Positions 45,160 to 55,479 of a DNA stretch of 64,000 nt are shown here, one piece after another (within the stretch, counting starts at the first letter, position 1; the number at the start of each line of letters is the position of its first letter). The DNA lies in assembly GCF_000340215.1 (NCBI RefSeq), contig NW_006921541.1, positions 2,019,527-2,083,526 on the forward strand, read 5' to 3'. Position numbers and translations under genes: made by a program. The DNA comes from Pseudocercospora fijiensis CIRAD86 (Eukaryota; Ascomycota; Dothideomycetes; Mycosphaerellales; Mycosphaerellaceae). Under the pieces are notes generated by a model that was not told the origin of the DNA, made no database searches, and worked only from the letters and a program-made list of their open reading frames with translations.

Positions 45160-46960
45160 AGATGTTATACGAACCGAGAACTGAGCCGGATATAGCCTCC
45201 TACGTATAGTTAGAAAAGTACCGTACAGGTAGGTGCTGCCTACGGGTTGCTAAGCGAAGCGAGTTCTAAGGTAGAAGAATAGTTAGATATTTATCTTATC
45301 GAAGGCAAGGTAACGCATTAAGGCGAGAGTTACGTACGTAGTTGAAGTAGACAGTTAATAAGACGATGCAGAAACCTAGAATATTATACTGCTATCTAAG
45401 TACAAAGATCTAATCCGTATATTCTACTAATTTGTCATACTAAGCACAAGTCTAAATGCTAAGTCCCGACGACTATAAAGGTAAGTATAGTAAATAAGGC
45501 TTCGTGCCGCGATAGTATTATAGTAATCGAACAGTATTAACGCAAGATGCTAATACGCGCTTAAGCTAGCGACTCTAATCGATAAATATATCTATTTTCA
45601 TCCCTTCTCCGCCGGCGGAGAAGACGATAACTGTATGCTTTTAATCGTTAAAGACAGATATACTAGGATCGTTTATATATTTAAGGTTGGATTCCCTAAG
45701 CGTAAAGTGGTCTATATATCTATGTTCGTCTAAGCTAACTTAAGGATAAGGAGAAGACCCTAAGGATGTGCTTATCTGGTTAGCCGTTTAAGTAGTGTAC
45801 TATATATTCGCCCTTTGCTTCCTCTTACGCTATGTCTAGCAGAGCGGCACCCGCGCCCCGCGAGAGAGACAACGAAGTCTAGGCTGTCTACTAGCGTAAT
45901 AGTATAGGTAATGTAATAAAGCATCGTATAGCAAGATTAGGATTTGTCTTACATTCCTACTATAGAAGCTTAGACTAACATCTATAGACAGTAGTATTAG
46001 GTAAAACAAGGCTGTAAAAGACACTTATATTGTAAACTAGTAGTGCTATTAGTAGAGAATCGCCTAGTAGAGAAGGACAGGAACAGCAGGTTAGAACATT
46101 ATACTTACGCATTAACGTCGTTAACAAACACTATAGAAGCCTATAAGCTAACAGCAAAGCGGGCAGAACCGTTCGCGCTTATTATACCTCGGTCTAAACA
46201 GGCCGTTAAGGCATTAAAGATGCGACCAAATGCCTCTCGATGCGAAGGATCTAAGAGTACCGCAGAGATACTAGGTCTACAAAGAAGGTGTCCTATTAGC
46301 AAATTGGATTTTACGTTCCTTTTAGGTCGACGCTATATATCTTTTAGGTTAGCGAGAGCCGTAGAATTCCGCCTGCCTAAAGCTCGCGGCATTAGCGACG
46401 TTTATTTCACTATTAGCTTCAATTTAGAGGATAGGATATTGCAACTTACGGATCGTTCGAAGATAGGGACCGTAATCTCAAATAGCATTTCAATCTAGCG
46501 GCTATACTATGCGTCTTACACAATCCTAAACTCCTACCGGATTAAGCTAGGCTCTCTCGAGTTTGAACTCTTAACTACAAATCTACTTAAAGATATAGTT
46601 ATCTTCTTAAGTCTGTTCGAATATTACCGGACAACTATTTTATCCGTATCTAGGAAGCTATTCCTATTAGGCTAGGTGCTAAGCGATCGACTTACTACTT
46701 GCAAGGCCGAGTAAAGGTTCCTACCGCAACATGTCTAACCGAGCAATGTCGTATATATATAGAGTAGACATTTCGGTCGCTCTATCTATCGATTGCGCTA
46801 TTAGCCGATAAATCGTGTTCTCGCGCCTTGTATACTCTACTACGCGAAGTAGGAGGATCTGTAATCGTAACTACACCGAGCGGACTTCTAATCCTAGAGC
46901 AAGAGGCAAGGTCGGACCGCGGTAATATAGCCGTTAAGTTGCTAGCGCTTATAGTAGAGG
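45160..46960 (+). pseudogene. FHA-domain protein, RIP-damaged
   Basis: An open stretch at 46,043-46,498 (beginning at GTG, so probably a fragment) continues across a TAG to about 46,890 and can be read upstream in the same frame to about 45,160. Residues 90-148 of the open part carry the FHA pattern: 'LLGRR' (for 'IGR'), 'RLPKARGISDVYFTISF' (for 'SR.H..I.F') and 'LQLTDRSKIGTVISN' (for 'L.D.S..GT.V.G'). The later 'YRIKLGSLEFEL' fits the last strands. FHA domains bind phosphothreonine; in fungi they often precede a protein kinase. A kinase domain could not be recognised after it. The upstream part is Gln/Arg-rich and coiled-coil-like. Confidence 0.5.
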
Positions 46961-47980
46961 GCAGTATACCTTCGCGACTTTAGCGAACAATGCTATAGTA
47001 TACTAATTCTAAGGATTCTAGACGAAATTTGTCTATAGCATTATACTTGTCTTGTCTTATGTCCTAATCTTTACCCTTCTTTAGTGCAGCCGTATCGAAT
47101 AGCTATATAGTAGAACTAAGTTTAGAATCATCTATCCTATCGCGGTATAGTATTAGATCGAGCTCTGCAATCCGGGCAAGATAGTAGCAAGTCTTTGCGC
47201 TATAGAGTATAAGGGAATTCTTTACGGTCGCGAATTGAGAGCTGCGTTAGTAGGCGTACTAGACGTAGTATAAAGGAGTGTACTCTAGCGGTGCACTAGC
47301 TAGAAAACTAGATCGCAGATAGCGACCCCGGTACGTATCGTTAAGGAAGGCTACTAGCATCTTTTAAGACTATCGAATGCTTATATATACTATAGTTAGA
47401 TATGCTAAACTAATTTAAAATCAGTTAGTAAGTGATCGGCAAATAGATAATATATATTACCCTAGAAACTTTAGGGTTCGAGCCTTTAGTAGCCGTGCCT
47501 CGTCCGCTAACGATGTCTACGTAGATCGCGGAGGCAAGTGTATAAACTATCTATATCTATTCGAGGCGGCGATCTCGTTTAGTACTAGTATAGCGACTTC
47601 GTTCTCTAGTACCCTACGTAGGTTGTAATTAGCTTAACGGTCCCCTACCTTTAGAGACATCTAAGCCGTAGTAGTATCTTTATAGAAGAGACGCGAACTC
47701 GGTGCCGAGCCTCGAAGGTCTACGACATTAGCGGCGTTGCTTCTCTTACGTTTTGCAGGCATAGTCGTAGTAATATAGATCTTCTAACTGCGTCTAGCAG
47801 CGAGATATACTCTAATACTAGCAACGGGAAGCCGTAGGTCGATACGTTACAATATAGGTATATTCGGTCGCTAATTATCTCTTTAGATCGACCTAAGTTC
47901 TTTCTATTCTTAAGCATAGCATCGCCCTTAGGTTTAACAAATTTCGCCGAACTCCTTTACGAGCTCTACCTTAATCCGCA
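46960..47980. other. Unassigned degenerate sequence
   Basis: No convincing gene. A 65-codon open stretch on the minus strand (47,917-47,720) is short, unrecognised and not extended on either side. Confidence 0.3.
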
Positions 47981-47989
47981 TACCGAAGA

Positions 47990-48440
47990 CTAGCGTACGA
48001 AGTAGTAGATATTATCGGAGAATTTATAGGATGCTCTCTCGGAGGGGAAAGTAGTACGGTAGGACTATCTTAATGTCTTTATTACGCTTCTATAGGATAG
48101 AGACAGGTTCTATATCTCGCGCCTAGTAATCCTAGAACTACGCGAGGCATTATTAGTAGCTAGCAATACGCAACAGTAATAGATACTTTGTAGCACATCC
48201 GAGATGCGGAGGGCAATAGATGCGATAGAGAATGCTACGCAATTAGCGTATAATAGGTATAAGTTTGCGGAAGAGAAGCGGATTATATTAGACGCTAAGA
48301 TACACCGCGCGCGAATCTTGCTCTATTATAGTAGTGTCTTCGGTTCGGATAAGGAGAAGGAGATACAAGAATAGCTAGATAAGCGGCCGAAGATAGCGAC
48401 CGAACGACAGATCGATAGTAAAGAAGAGTAGAGAAGATAA
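47990..48440 (+). pseudogene. Helical protein fragment, RIP-damaged
   Basis: A plus-strand frame of about 150 codons reads as a charged helical protein ('NRYKFAEEKRIILDAKIHRA', 'SDKEKEIQE') with several stops at likely Gln or Trp positions. No family recognised. It ends about 350 bp before the repeat-containing pseudogene. Confidence 0.4.
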
Positions 48441-48785
48441 GGTTAATGCTAAGCCAAATCTTACTACGAAGGGTAGTTAGAGTTAACTATATCTTAAATT
48501 CTTCTCGTGTTGCTAAATATCGACCTCGTAGGATTATTCGACACACTAGGAGTCTTTAGATTATAGAGTAGCGAGCATATAATTAATAGGAACTCTTGCT
48601 TAGACACGCGATATAGACGAGATAGCGCCTATTTACTACACTAAATCTTCCCTTCCGCGGTTTTCGAACGGAGTCTAGTATCGATACTCTCTAGCGGTAG
48701 CCTAAAACAATACAGCAAGGAGTAATTCATATGTCTTAGGTAATATATAAATGTCGTAGAGGTACTTTATAAACGTCTTAAGCCT

Positions 48786-50290
48786 TTGATTCTACTTCCT
48801 CTTCTGCCTTTAACTTTTTCCTATTCTGCAACGATCGACAGTAATATAAAGTCTAGTACCGGGCACACTATTAATATAGAAGATGCGCGGTTGCGTCCTC
48901 GTCTTACTCGAGCAACAGCCGCAGAGTTAGGCAGACCTAACGCCTATCCGTATACAACTATAATCGAAGCTAAACCGGCATAGTTATAGCGTACTCTATA
49001 CCCTAATAAGAGGTTTACTTACAGTCCTAAATTTAGTGCACAGCTTAGTATATTATAGACGGCTAGGGATCTTAATACAGATAACTTAGCTTTTATAGCG
49101 ATACTCGCTAGCAGTTAAGCTCTAGGAGCTACAGTTCCCTAAGACCTAGTGCCTCGAGGCCTCGTACGTAGTAGATCTTACGAGAAGAAGCATACTAACG
49201 AAGCTAATACTCTTACTAAAAATGACGGAGCAGCTCTAATATAGACTAACTTCGCCGACAAGTTCGAGCCGAGCTCTACGGATAGTTAGTAGAAGCGCGT
49301 ATTCGATAATACGACCGATATAATACTAACCGACAAAGCTTTCTAGTCCTCGAAGTCTGCATCTTATAAGAAGCGCAAAGTCTAAGACTTAGATAAAGAG
49401 AATAAAGATAATCTAGATTTTATAGTCTAAGACTTAGATAAAGAGAATAAAGATAATCTAGATTTCACAGTCTAAGACTTAGATAAAGAGAATAAAGATG
49501 ATCTAGATTTTATAGCCTAGGACTTAGATAAAGAGAATAAAGATAATCTAGATTTCATAGTCTAAGACTTAGATAAAGAGAATGAAGATGATCTAGATTT
49601 TACAGCCTAAGACTTAGATAAAGAGAATGAAGATAATCTAGACTTCATAGCCTAAGACTTAGATAAAGAGAATAAAGATAATCTAGACTTTATAGCCTAA
49701 GAACGGTCCGCCGTAAGTACTAGCACTGTTAAAACTACGTAGGGTTAGATAGGATAGGAGACGAAAGAGGAGCTCTACTTAGCTAGAACTTATTAACGGT
49801 TGCAACAGAGTTCTTAGAAGGATATAGCGAGAGAATATAGCAGTGCTTACTAGGGAAGGGACGATACTCGCGCCTACTAACCCGCAGCTAGGGTTAGTAG
49901 AAGACTTATTGCTATAAAGCTACACCTCGCGGATGTAATTACGCTCCTTAAAGAGAAGCTTGCTCGAGAAGAGTAGAAGAAAGCAGGCGAAGGCCCCTAG
50001 GGCCGCATAGCGTAGACGCCGGAAGAGCAACTCTACCTTTTAAAGATTCGACGCGATTATCTAACTAAGACTAACAAGCAAAGGGTAGAGCTTTACACTA
50101 TCGCACATTAGCCTAATAGAACAGTTAAGCGTAGTGTTATAGCGTACAGACGCTAGATGCAGAGACTGATTAAGAACGATATAGCAAAGCTCGATTCTAA
50201 GATTATAGCGCTCGAGGCACAGATCCGTCCCTATATAGACCCTCTTACGTAGCTAGACCCTCGCTTGCGAGAGGCTTCCTAAGCCGCCAA
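48786..50290 (+). pseudogene. Protein with acidic tandem repeats and a SANT-like segment, RIP-damaged
   Basis: A single frame runs from an open stretch at 48,786-48,980 to about 50,290. In order it has an N-terminal polar part, a Lys/Ser-rich segment ('FEPSSTDS'), seven 15-residue acidic repeats (49,381-49,697), and a charged helical C-terminus. The segment 'TPEEQLYLLKIRRDYLT' at about 50,020, preceded by a stop at a likely Trp position, resembles the first helix of Myb/SANT domains. It is followed by 'AKLDSKIIALEAQIRPYIDP'. Stops are mostly at Gln or Trp positions. Possibly a DNA-associated protein; this rests on the weak SANT likeness. Confidence 0.5.
49381..49697 (+). repeat. 45-bp tandem repeat, seven copies (15-residue acidic repeat)
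   Basis: Unit starts TCTAAGACTTAG and recurs every 45 bp from 49,381. In the host frame it encodes (V/A)-stop-'DLDKENKDNLDF'-(I/T), the stop being a probable former Gln or Trp. N/D and K/E differences between units are simple transitions. The frame is kept throughout, so the repeat spread while the gene was coding. Confidence 0.9.
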
Positions 50291-50520
50291 ACTATAATAG
50301 GGAATATCAGTGTTAGAAGGTAGGATTAGTAGATAAGGAAGTTACAAGTAAAGCGCCTAAGAAGGAGGCAGGCACAGATCGGCACTTAAACTAATACTAT
50401 AACTATAAGCAGCTGTTATATTATTAGGCTACTCTGCTACTACCGTAACATCTATAGCCTTGTTTGCTTACTATAGGCTTGCGTCTCTTGTCTTATCTCT
50501 AACCTATAGAAAATCAACCT

Positions 50521-50640
50521 GTCTTAAAGTCCTATAGAGTCAATTGTCTCGGAATTGCCGTCTTAAAGCCTTATAGAGTCTAATTGTCTCGGAACTAGTG
50601 TCTTAAAGTCTTATAGACTCTAACTGTCTTAGGTTTGTTT
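50521..50640. repeat. 40-bp tandem repeat, three copies
   Basis: GTCTTAAAGTCCTATAGAGT and variants start at 50,521, 50,560 and 50,600, each with a following AATTGTCTCGGAA or ACTGTCTTAGG block. Confidence 0.8.
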
Positions 50641-50651
50641 TAAGATTTTAG

Positions 50652-50700
50652 ACCCTTTAACCGTTAGAATAGAGGGGCGAAATTTTAACGGTTAAAGGGT
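50652..50700. other. Perfect 15-bp inverted repeat
   Basis: ACCCTTTAACCGTTA (50,652-50,666) and TAACGGTTAAAGGGT (50,686-50,700) form a perfect 15-bp stem with a 19-base loop. It could be a hairpin of a transposon end or a palindromic binding site. Confidence 0.7.
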
Positions 50701-50713
50701 TCCGTCTAATCCG

Positions 50714-50830
50714 TTTTAATTAGTTAATAATGTTACAGACTGTATATAAGCTTACAAAACGCTCTAGCTAACTCGTTTTGAATCTTTTAATTGACTAACG
50801 AGGTTTTAGGCCGTATATAAGCTTACAAAA
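50714..50830. repeat. 46-bp direct repeat, two copies
   Basis: Copies at 50,714-50,759 and 50,785-50,830 share TTTTAATT at the start and GTATATAAGCTTACAAAA at the end, spaced 71 bp. The middle parts differ by several transitions and a few transversions. Confidence 0.7.
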
Positions 50831-50872
50831 TCTAGCGGTTATTTAGTACTAGGTCTAGTAGGAGACGGGTAG

Positions 50873-50912
50873 CCGCACGTGCGGTTATTTAGATAGGCAG
50901 CCGTACGTGCGG
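50873..50912. repeat. Two CCGCACGTGCGG palindromes, 28 bp apart
   Basis: CCGCACGTGCGG at 50,873-50,884 and CCGTACGTGCGG at 50,901-50,912 lie in a 28-bp duplication. They are flanked by two copies of CTAGGTCTAGT (about 50,849 and 50,923). The first contains an intact CACGTG core (E-box type); the second has lost it by one C-to-T change at a CpA, as RIP would give. Confidence 0.65.
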
Positions 50913-50999
50913 TTGTTAAGTGCTAGGTCTAGTCTTATTTACGAAGCGGGCGACCTCTAGTATCTTCTAGAGCGTAGCGGAGGTTAGGTAACTAGGGGG

Positions 51000-51400
51000 A
51001 GCACGCTCGTAGGTTATGCTACGTATATTAATTTCTTAGCGCTCTATAATTAGCCGGTTTTTAAAATATTAATTATATAACTCTAACTTTAAACAACACC
51101 TTCTTATATCTTTGTACCGCGTAACTAGTAGCTAAGCCTACGAAGTTAATGCTAGTATATGCCTAACGGAGTAAAAGGCTAAGCGTAGCGGAAGGGGGGT
51201 CTACGGGGGTCTCCCCCGTAATAGGCAGCTAGAAAGATTGTAGTATTATAAGTCTCTATACTTCGAATATAAAGAGCTATTTACTATTCTTACGGTTACC
51301 TATAGTCCTTTACTTCTTAAAGTTGCGGGCCGAAGCGTAGCAAACAAACGCGAGAACGCGAGAACGCGTAAGTATAGTCTTACTGTTTCCTTTAATTCTA
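51000..51400. other. Probable 5' flank of the Helitron
   Basis: Non-coding. It includes a GC-rich piece at about 51,190-51,220 (GTAGCGGAAGGGGGGTCTAC followed by GGGGGTCTCCCCC, an inverted repeat), a style often seen near fungal Helitron ends. The exact end (TC) cannot be fixed. Confidence 0.35.
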
Positions 51401-53620
51401 CCTTAACTTTAAATATCTACTTTATTATAACCTGCTTATATTATAACTATAGCGACTGTTGCTATAGGCGGTGCTAGAAGACCGCCAAACCGAGGTCCTT
51501 TTAAGAAGAATGTACCTACTTTGAAGCTAGTAATTCGTAGATAGCGACTATAGCTATACTCGAATTATAGTAAGACAAAGGACTAGTAAGAGTTCTATAC
51601 TAGAAAGTTCGATAAGGATAGCAACCCGAAGTATAATAGATTATGTAATATATATAATCGCCGTACTAGAACTAGCGCTAGTAGAGCTTGTGCTAGTATA
51701 GGACGCAAGGCTATAGCGACCGATAATACTACGGACGAAGGCACTCGACGTAGAGATATTAGATAAGGCGAAGACTACGAACAAGTCCTCGCTCGTTAGT
51801 ATAGCGATCGTAAGGCTCGCGCTTAACGCCGCGTAACTAGCGACACTTAGGCGCCTTCTCGACTAGCAGCTACTATACGACTAATACTCGCCGCTACTAG
51901 CGGGTCTATACTATCTACTTATCGGCGACCTAATACTACTACGAGTCGAGTACAGAAGTTAAGACAGATTTAGGAGCGTAATAAAGATACTAGTCCGCCT
52001 AATAACGAAGAACCTCCGATACTACTATACTTTAACTATAGCGACTACTAGCACGATCGTACTAATAAATAGAAGCGCGCTTAAGGAGACGATATCTGTA
52101 TTTAGTGCGATAACGGTACTATAGATATAGACCGTAGCGCTAAGAAGAAGTAGTATTATAAGGGCAGCTATAACTGCACGCGGACTAACTTTAACTAGAA
52201 CAATAAGGAGTACGAGAAGGAGTATATCGGCTACCGTAATATGCTTAGCCTAATAGCTGCTCTAGTTAATCTTAGTAGTAGGCCTACGCTAGTAGGGCCC
52301 TCTACTACTGCTACTAACGCCTTAGATCGCTTGCTTAATTACGAAGAGTACCTATTCGAATACTTCGAGCACTTAGACGAAGGACAGGCTCTACTAGATG
52401 CCGATAATGCTCTAATAATAAACTTCGAGCAGGCTATAAACGGTCCGACTAAACAAATAGATACTTATAGCACTTGCAACGAGAAACGCTTCGATATAAA
52501 CTGTAAGAATAGTGTCTATAAGAAGTGCCGCGAATTACGAGAACTAGCTAGAAAGCGTAGCGATAGACCTACGCTTATATCGGCTAAGAACAATATAAAT
52601 CCTAGGCCTAGATATAAGTACTATAACCTACCTAAGCTTATACCTATCGAAGAGCTACTTATAGCACGTACTTATTGCTCTATAGAGGTCTATTAAGTTC
52701 GCGGTATATAGTAGAAGTCTCGCAATTATATCGTATACTTCCCTCGCGACTAGGATAAGTTCTTTAAGTAGATTCCCCTCTACCTAAGCGATATCGATAT
52801 TCTAATATTAAAGCTGACTAATATAGACAATAGTACTATACGGCAATTCGAGAAGGAGTTTCGAGTGTAGAAGAAGCAAGTTATAGAGTAGTGCGAATAC
52901 TTAATTGCTCGATACCCTACTTATAAGAATGTTACCCTAAGCACCGCTACCCTTAACTCTCTACCTAATAATAACAGTATTCTTAACTAGCTTCCGATAT
53001 AGATATATACTTAAGAGGGAGACGCACCGTCTTAGTAAGAGCTAGACGAGGCCGCTAATACTAGTAATATATACGTTAGTATACAAGCTACGGATGTATT
53101 GTAGACCGGCATTAAGGAGTTGCGATAACGTATAACAGGCTCTAAGCAGAAGAAGACGGCTATAGTCTTCTAGCTAAAGCGAGGTAAGCGACCTCTCTTA
53201 GAACACGACCGAGCCGAGCTACTACTCTTAAGCTCGTTTGTTACGCTGTTTCCTATCGGCTCGGCGGACCCGAACACAGCTCGAGAGCGAGAGGTCTCGT
53301 TCGACAATACTATAGAACATCTAATTAATTATAAGGATAATCGCTTTATAAAGCACTATCGGTTTAAGTTCGCTATATACAATATTAGTGTACGCCGCAA
53401 GGCGCGTAGCAGCTTAACCTACTTTATTAACCGATATCCTAATAAAGCTACGCTTACTAGCGATAAGTTACGAGCGGTATTTGCTAACAATACCGCTAAA
53501 TCTAAGGCGTTATTATACTCGATCTCGCGGTAGGGTTAGAGCCTTATAGGCACTCGATTATTCTAGAATAGTGTACGTAGCAATCTAATAGCCTGCGTAT
53601 ACGACATTAGAGTGCCCGAC
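51400..53620 (+). mobile_element. Helitron, N-terminal part of the Rep/helicase gene, RIP-damaged and interrupted
   Basis: A plus-strand frame from about 51,465 to 53,620 reads like the N-terminal region of fungal Helitron transposases, upstream of the Rep domain. The open part 52,241-52,696 (151 codons) has a Cys-rich segment ('CNEKRFDINCKNSVYKKC') and 'LPKLIPIEELLIARTYCSIE', the DUF6570-type signature. Further on, 'HYRFKFAIYNISVRRKARSS' and 'TKSKALLYSIS'-like segments (about 53,350-53,530) match the Helitron_like_N region that comes just before the 'LSAAD' part. The Rep HUH motif and the helicase would follow but are cut off by the gypsy LTR at 53,621. Stops fall at likely Trp and Gln positions. 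Helitrons move by rolling-circle replication. Confidence 0.75.
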
Positions 53621-53817
53621 TATTAGGGCTAAAGAGGCTATACGTAATCGGTATGTAATTGGGCCGAGTAAAGCTAGGGTCTTAGTGCCTTAGGTAGGGC
53701 TTAGCACTTAGTAATAGGCTAACTTGCCTGCCTTCCTCCCTCTCCTCCTAGTTCCTTATCGAATACTACTTGTACCTACTACTACCCTATCTACCTGCTA
53801 ATATAACCCTTCTTATA
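53621..53817 (+). repeat. 5' LTR of gypsy element 1
   Basis: 197 bp, starting TATTAGGGCT (former TGTTAGGGCT) and ending CCCTTCTTATA (former ...ACA). It is the inverted match of 57,062-57,257. It lies directly upstream of a gag-pol region, and directly inside the Helitron frame. The 5-bp CCGAC before it is the candidate left target-site duplicate. Confidence 0.8.
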
Positions 53818-54074
53818 TAGTATTCGATCTACCCTTTAAGGGCAGTAGCTAGATAGTCCTTATTTTAAGCTTTTAGCGGTATAGCTACGAAAACTACCGA
53901 TTTAACTATATTACGCCCGAAGGACGGGACCTATACGTACTATCCTATTAAAACAACCGTACTAATTATCAATTAAGGCCTTCTATACGGCCTATTATAC
54001 TAAGTTGATCGCACTAAGCTAATATCTACTAATTCCGCTATATCCGTATCTTAGGGGCTAATAATATATTATTA

Positions 54075-55470
54075 GTGTCGCCCCTTATAATAGCCGGCTT
54101 ATTACAAAGCAACAACAACCGCAGCGCCGCTAGCAGCGCTAGCAATAACAATACTAGTAGCATAGTACCTACCGAAGTGCCTACTAGAGTGCCTACTAAA
54201 GCACCTACTAAAGTGCCTCCTACTAAAGAGCCTACCGGAGAGCCTACTAAAGAACCTGTAATTCTAGGTAACGACCTAGAATTGTCTATCGACGATATTC
54301 TTAATAATATTATTAACCGTCGATATAGCTAACTAGCCTTCGGTCCCTAACTAGTAGCGAGACTTTAAGGAGCTACTTAAAACAGGCTTACTACCTTGCG
54401 CTAAGAACAATAGCTAAAGGATAATCTCCTCGAAATTCGTCGCCTGTAAGAAGCCCTAGCAACTAATACTAAACTAATAGTAGGGCCTTCCTCTCTATCT
54501 ATTTTAGTCTAAAAGAAGGATGCTAAACTTAAGGACTATACTGTATTTAATAGCTCTAGTCGGAAACAATATAACGACTACATCCGTAACTACGAGCTTA
54601 ATTAGCGAAACGCGCTAAGGGCCCTTCTAGACGACTACTCGTTAGTCGTCTATACTATACAATATATTAATAGAGACCTAAAGCGTACCTAGGATAACTA
54701 TTTCGACTCCCTTACTAATTAGACCGCTATTTAGTAGCAAGACTATAAGACTATTATGCTAGACACCCTTAGAAACCCTATACTAAGGCAACAATACGCT
54801 TAGAACTAATACCTTCGAGCTAAACAAAAGACTAATTAATCGGCTCGCTTATTTAAGGCCTATTTAAAGACCGTCGAAGACGATTTGCTAGCTAAGACCG
54901 ACTCTATCTAGATTTCCGAAATACGCCCTAAATTGCGATAGGAATTAGTCCTTAAATTAGACCGCCGTCGCGTGTTCGAATAGACTAATCTAACGCGCAT
55001 TTAATTTATAGTCGAAGTAGAAATAGCCGAACGGGCTGTTTAGCTCTAATAGCGACTAGAATCGAGGATCCGACTAGCTAGTACTAACCGCGGCAACCGT
55101 AGTACCCGCGGAGGAAACTAAGGTTCTACCTAAAACAATAATACTAATAATAGAAACAGTAATAGCGACCGTAGAAGAGGCCGTAGCCGGCGGCTATATA
55201 GAGGAGGCCGCGATAGGGGCCGTAGAAGGGGCTCGTATCCCTATAATACTAACCGCTCGACTAACAATAGCAGCAACAATAGCTATAGCAATAATCTCCC
55301 GACCGGATTGAAGTGCTTTAACTATAACAGTACTAGCTATCTACTAGGCTAATGCGACAAACCTAAGGACTAGGCCCGAATCGACCGTGCTACCGCTAAG
55401 CACTGTAAGCACCTTTTAGCCGCTAATACTACCCCTATCGGTCCTTCGAAAAAAGAGTAAGCGCCGTACT
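54075..55470 (+). pseudogene. gag: Gypsy gag, RIP-damaged
   Basis: Plus-strand frames with many stops. An open stretch at 54,075-54,332 encodes a Thr/Pro-rich N-terminal segment with degenerate 'PTKEP' repeats. The capsid-like region follows (54,360-55,100), then an Arg/Gly/Asn-rich linker (55,080-55,290). The zinc knuckle is at 55,314-55,355: 'CFNYNSTSYLLG', a stop, then C, at the exact spacing of C-X2-C-X4-H-X4-C. Its second Cys and its His have each become Tyr and a Gln a stop. All three changes are single C-to-T or G-to-A steps at CpA or TpG. Confidence 0.75.
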
Positions 55471-55479
55471 AACTGTTAG

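Noticed and set aside
45836..46024. 62-codon minus-strand open frame
   Set aside because: Lies opposite the plus-strand frame leading into the FHA region and has no support.
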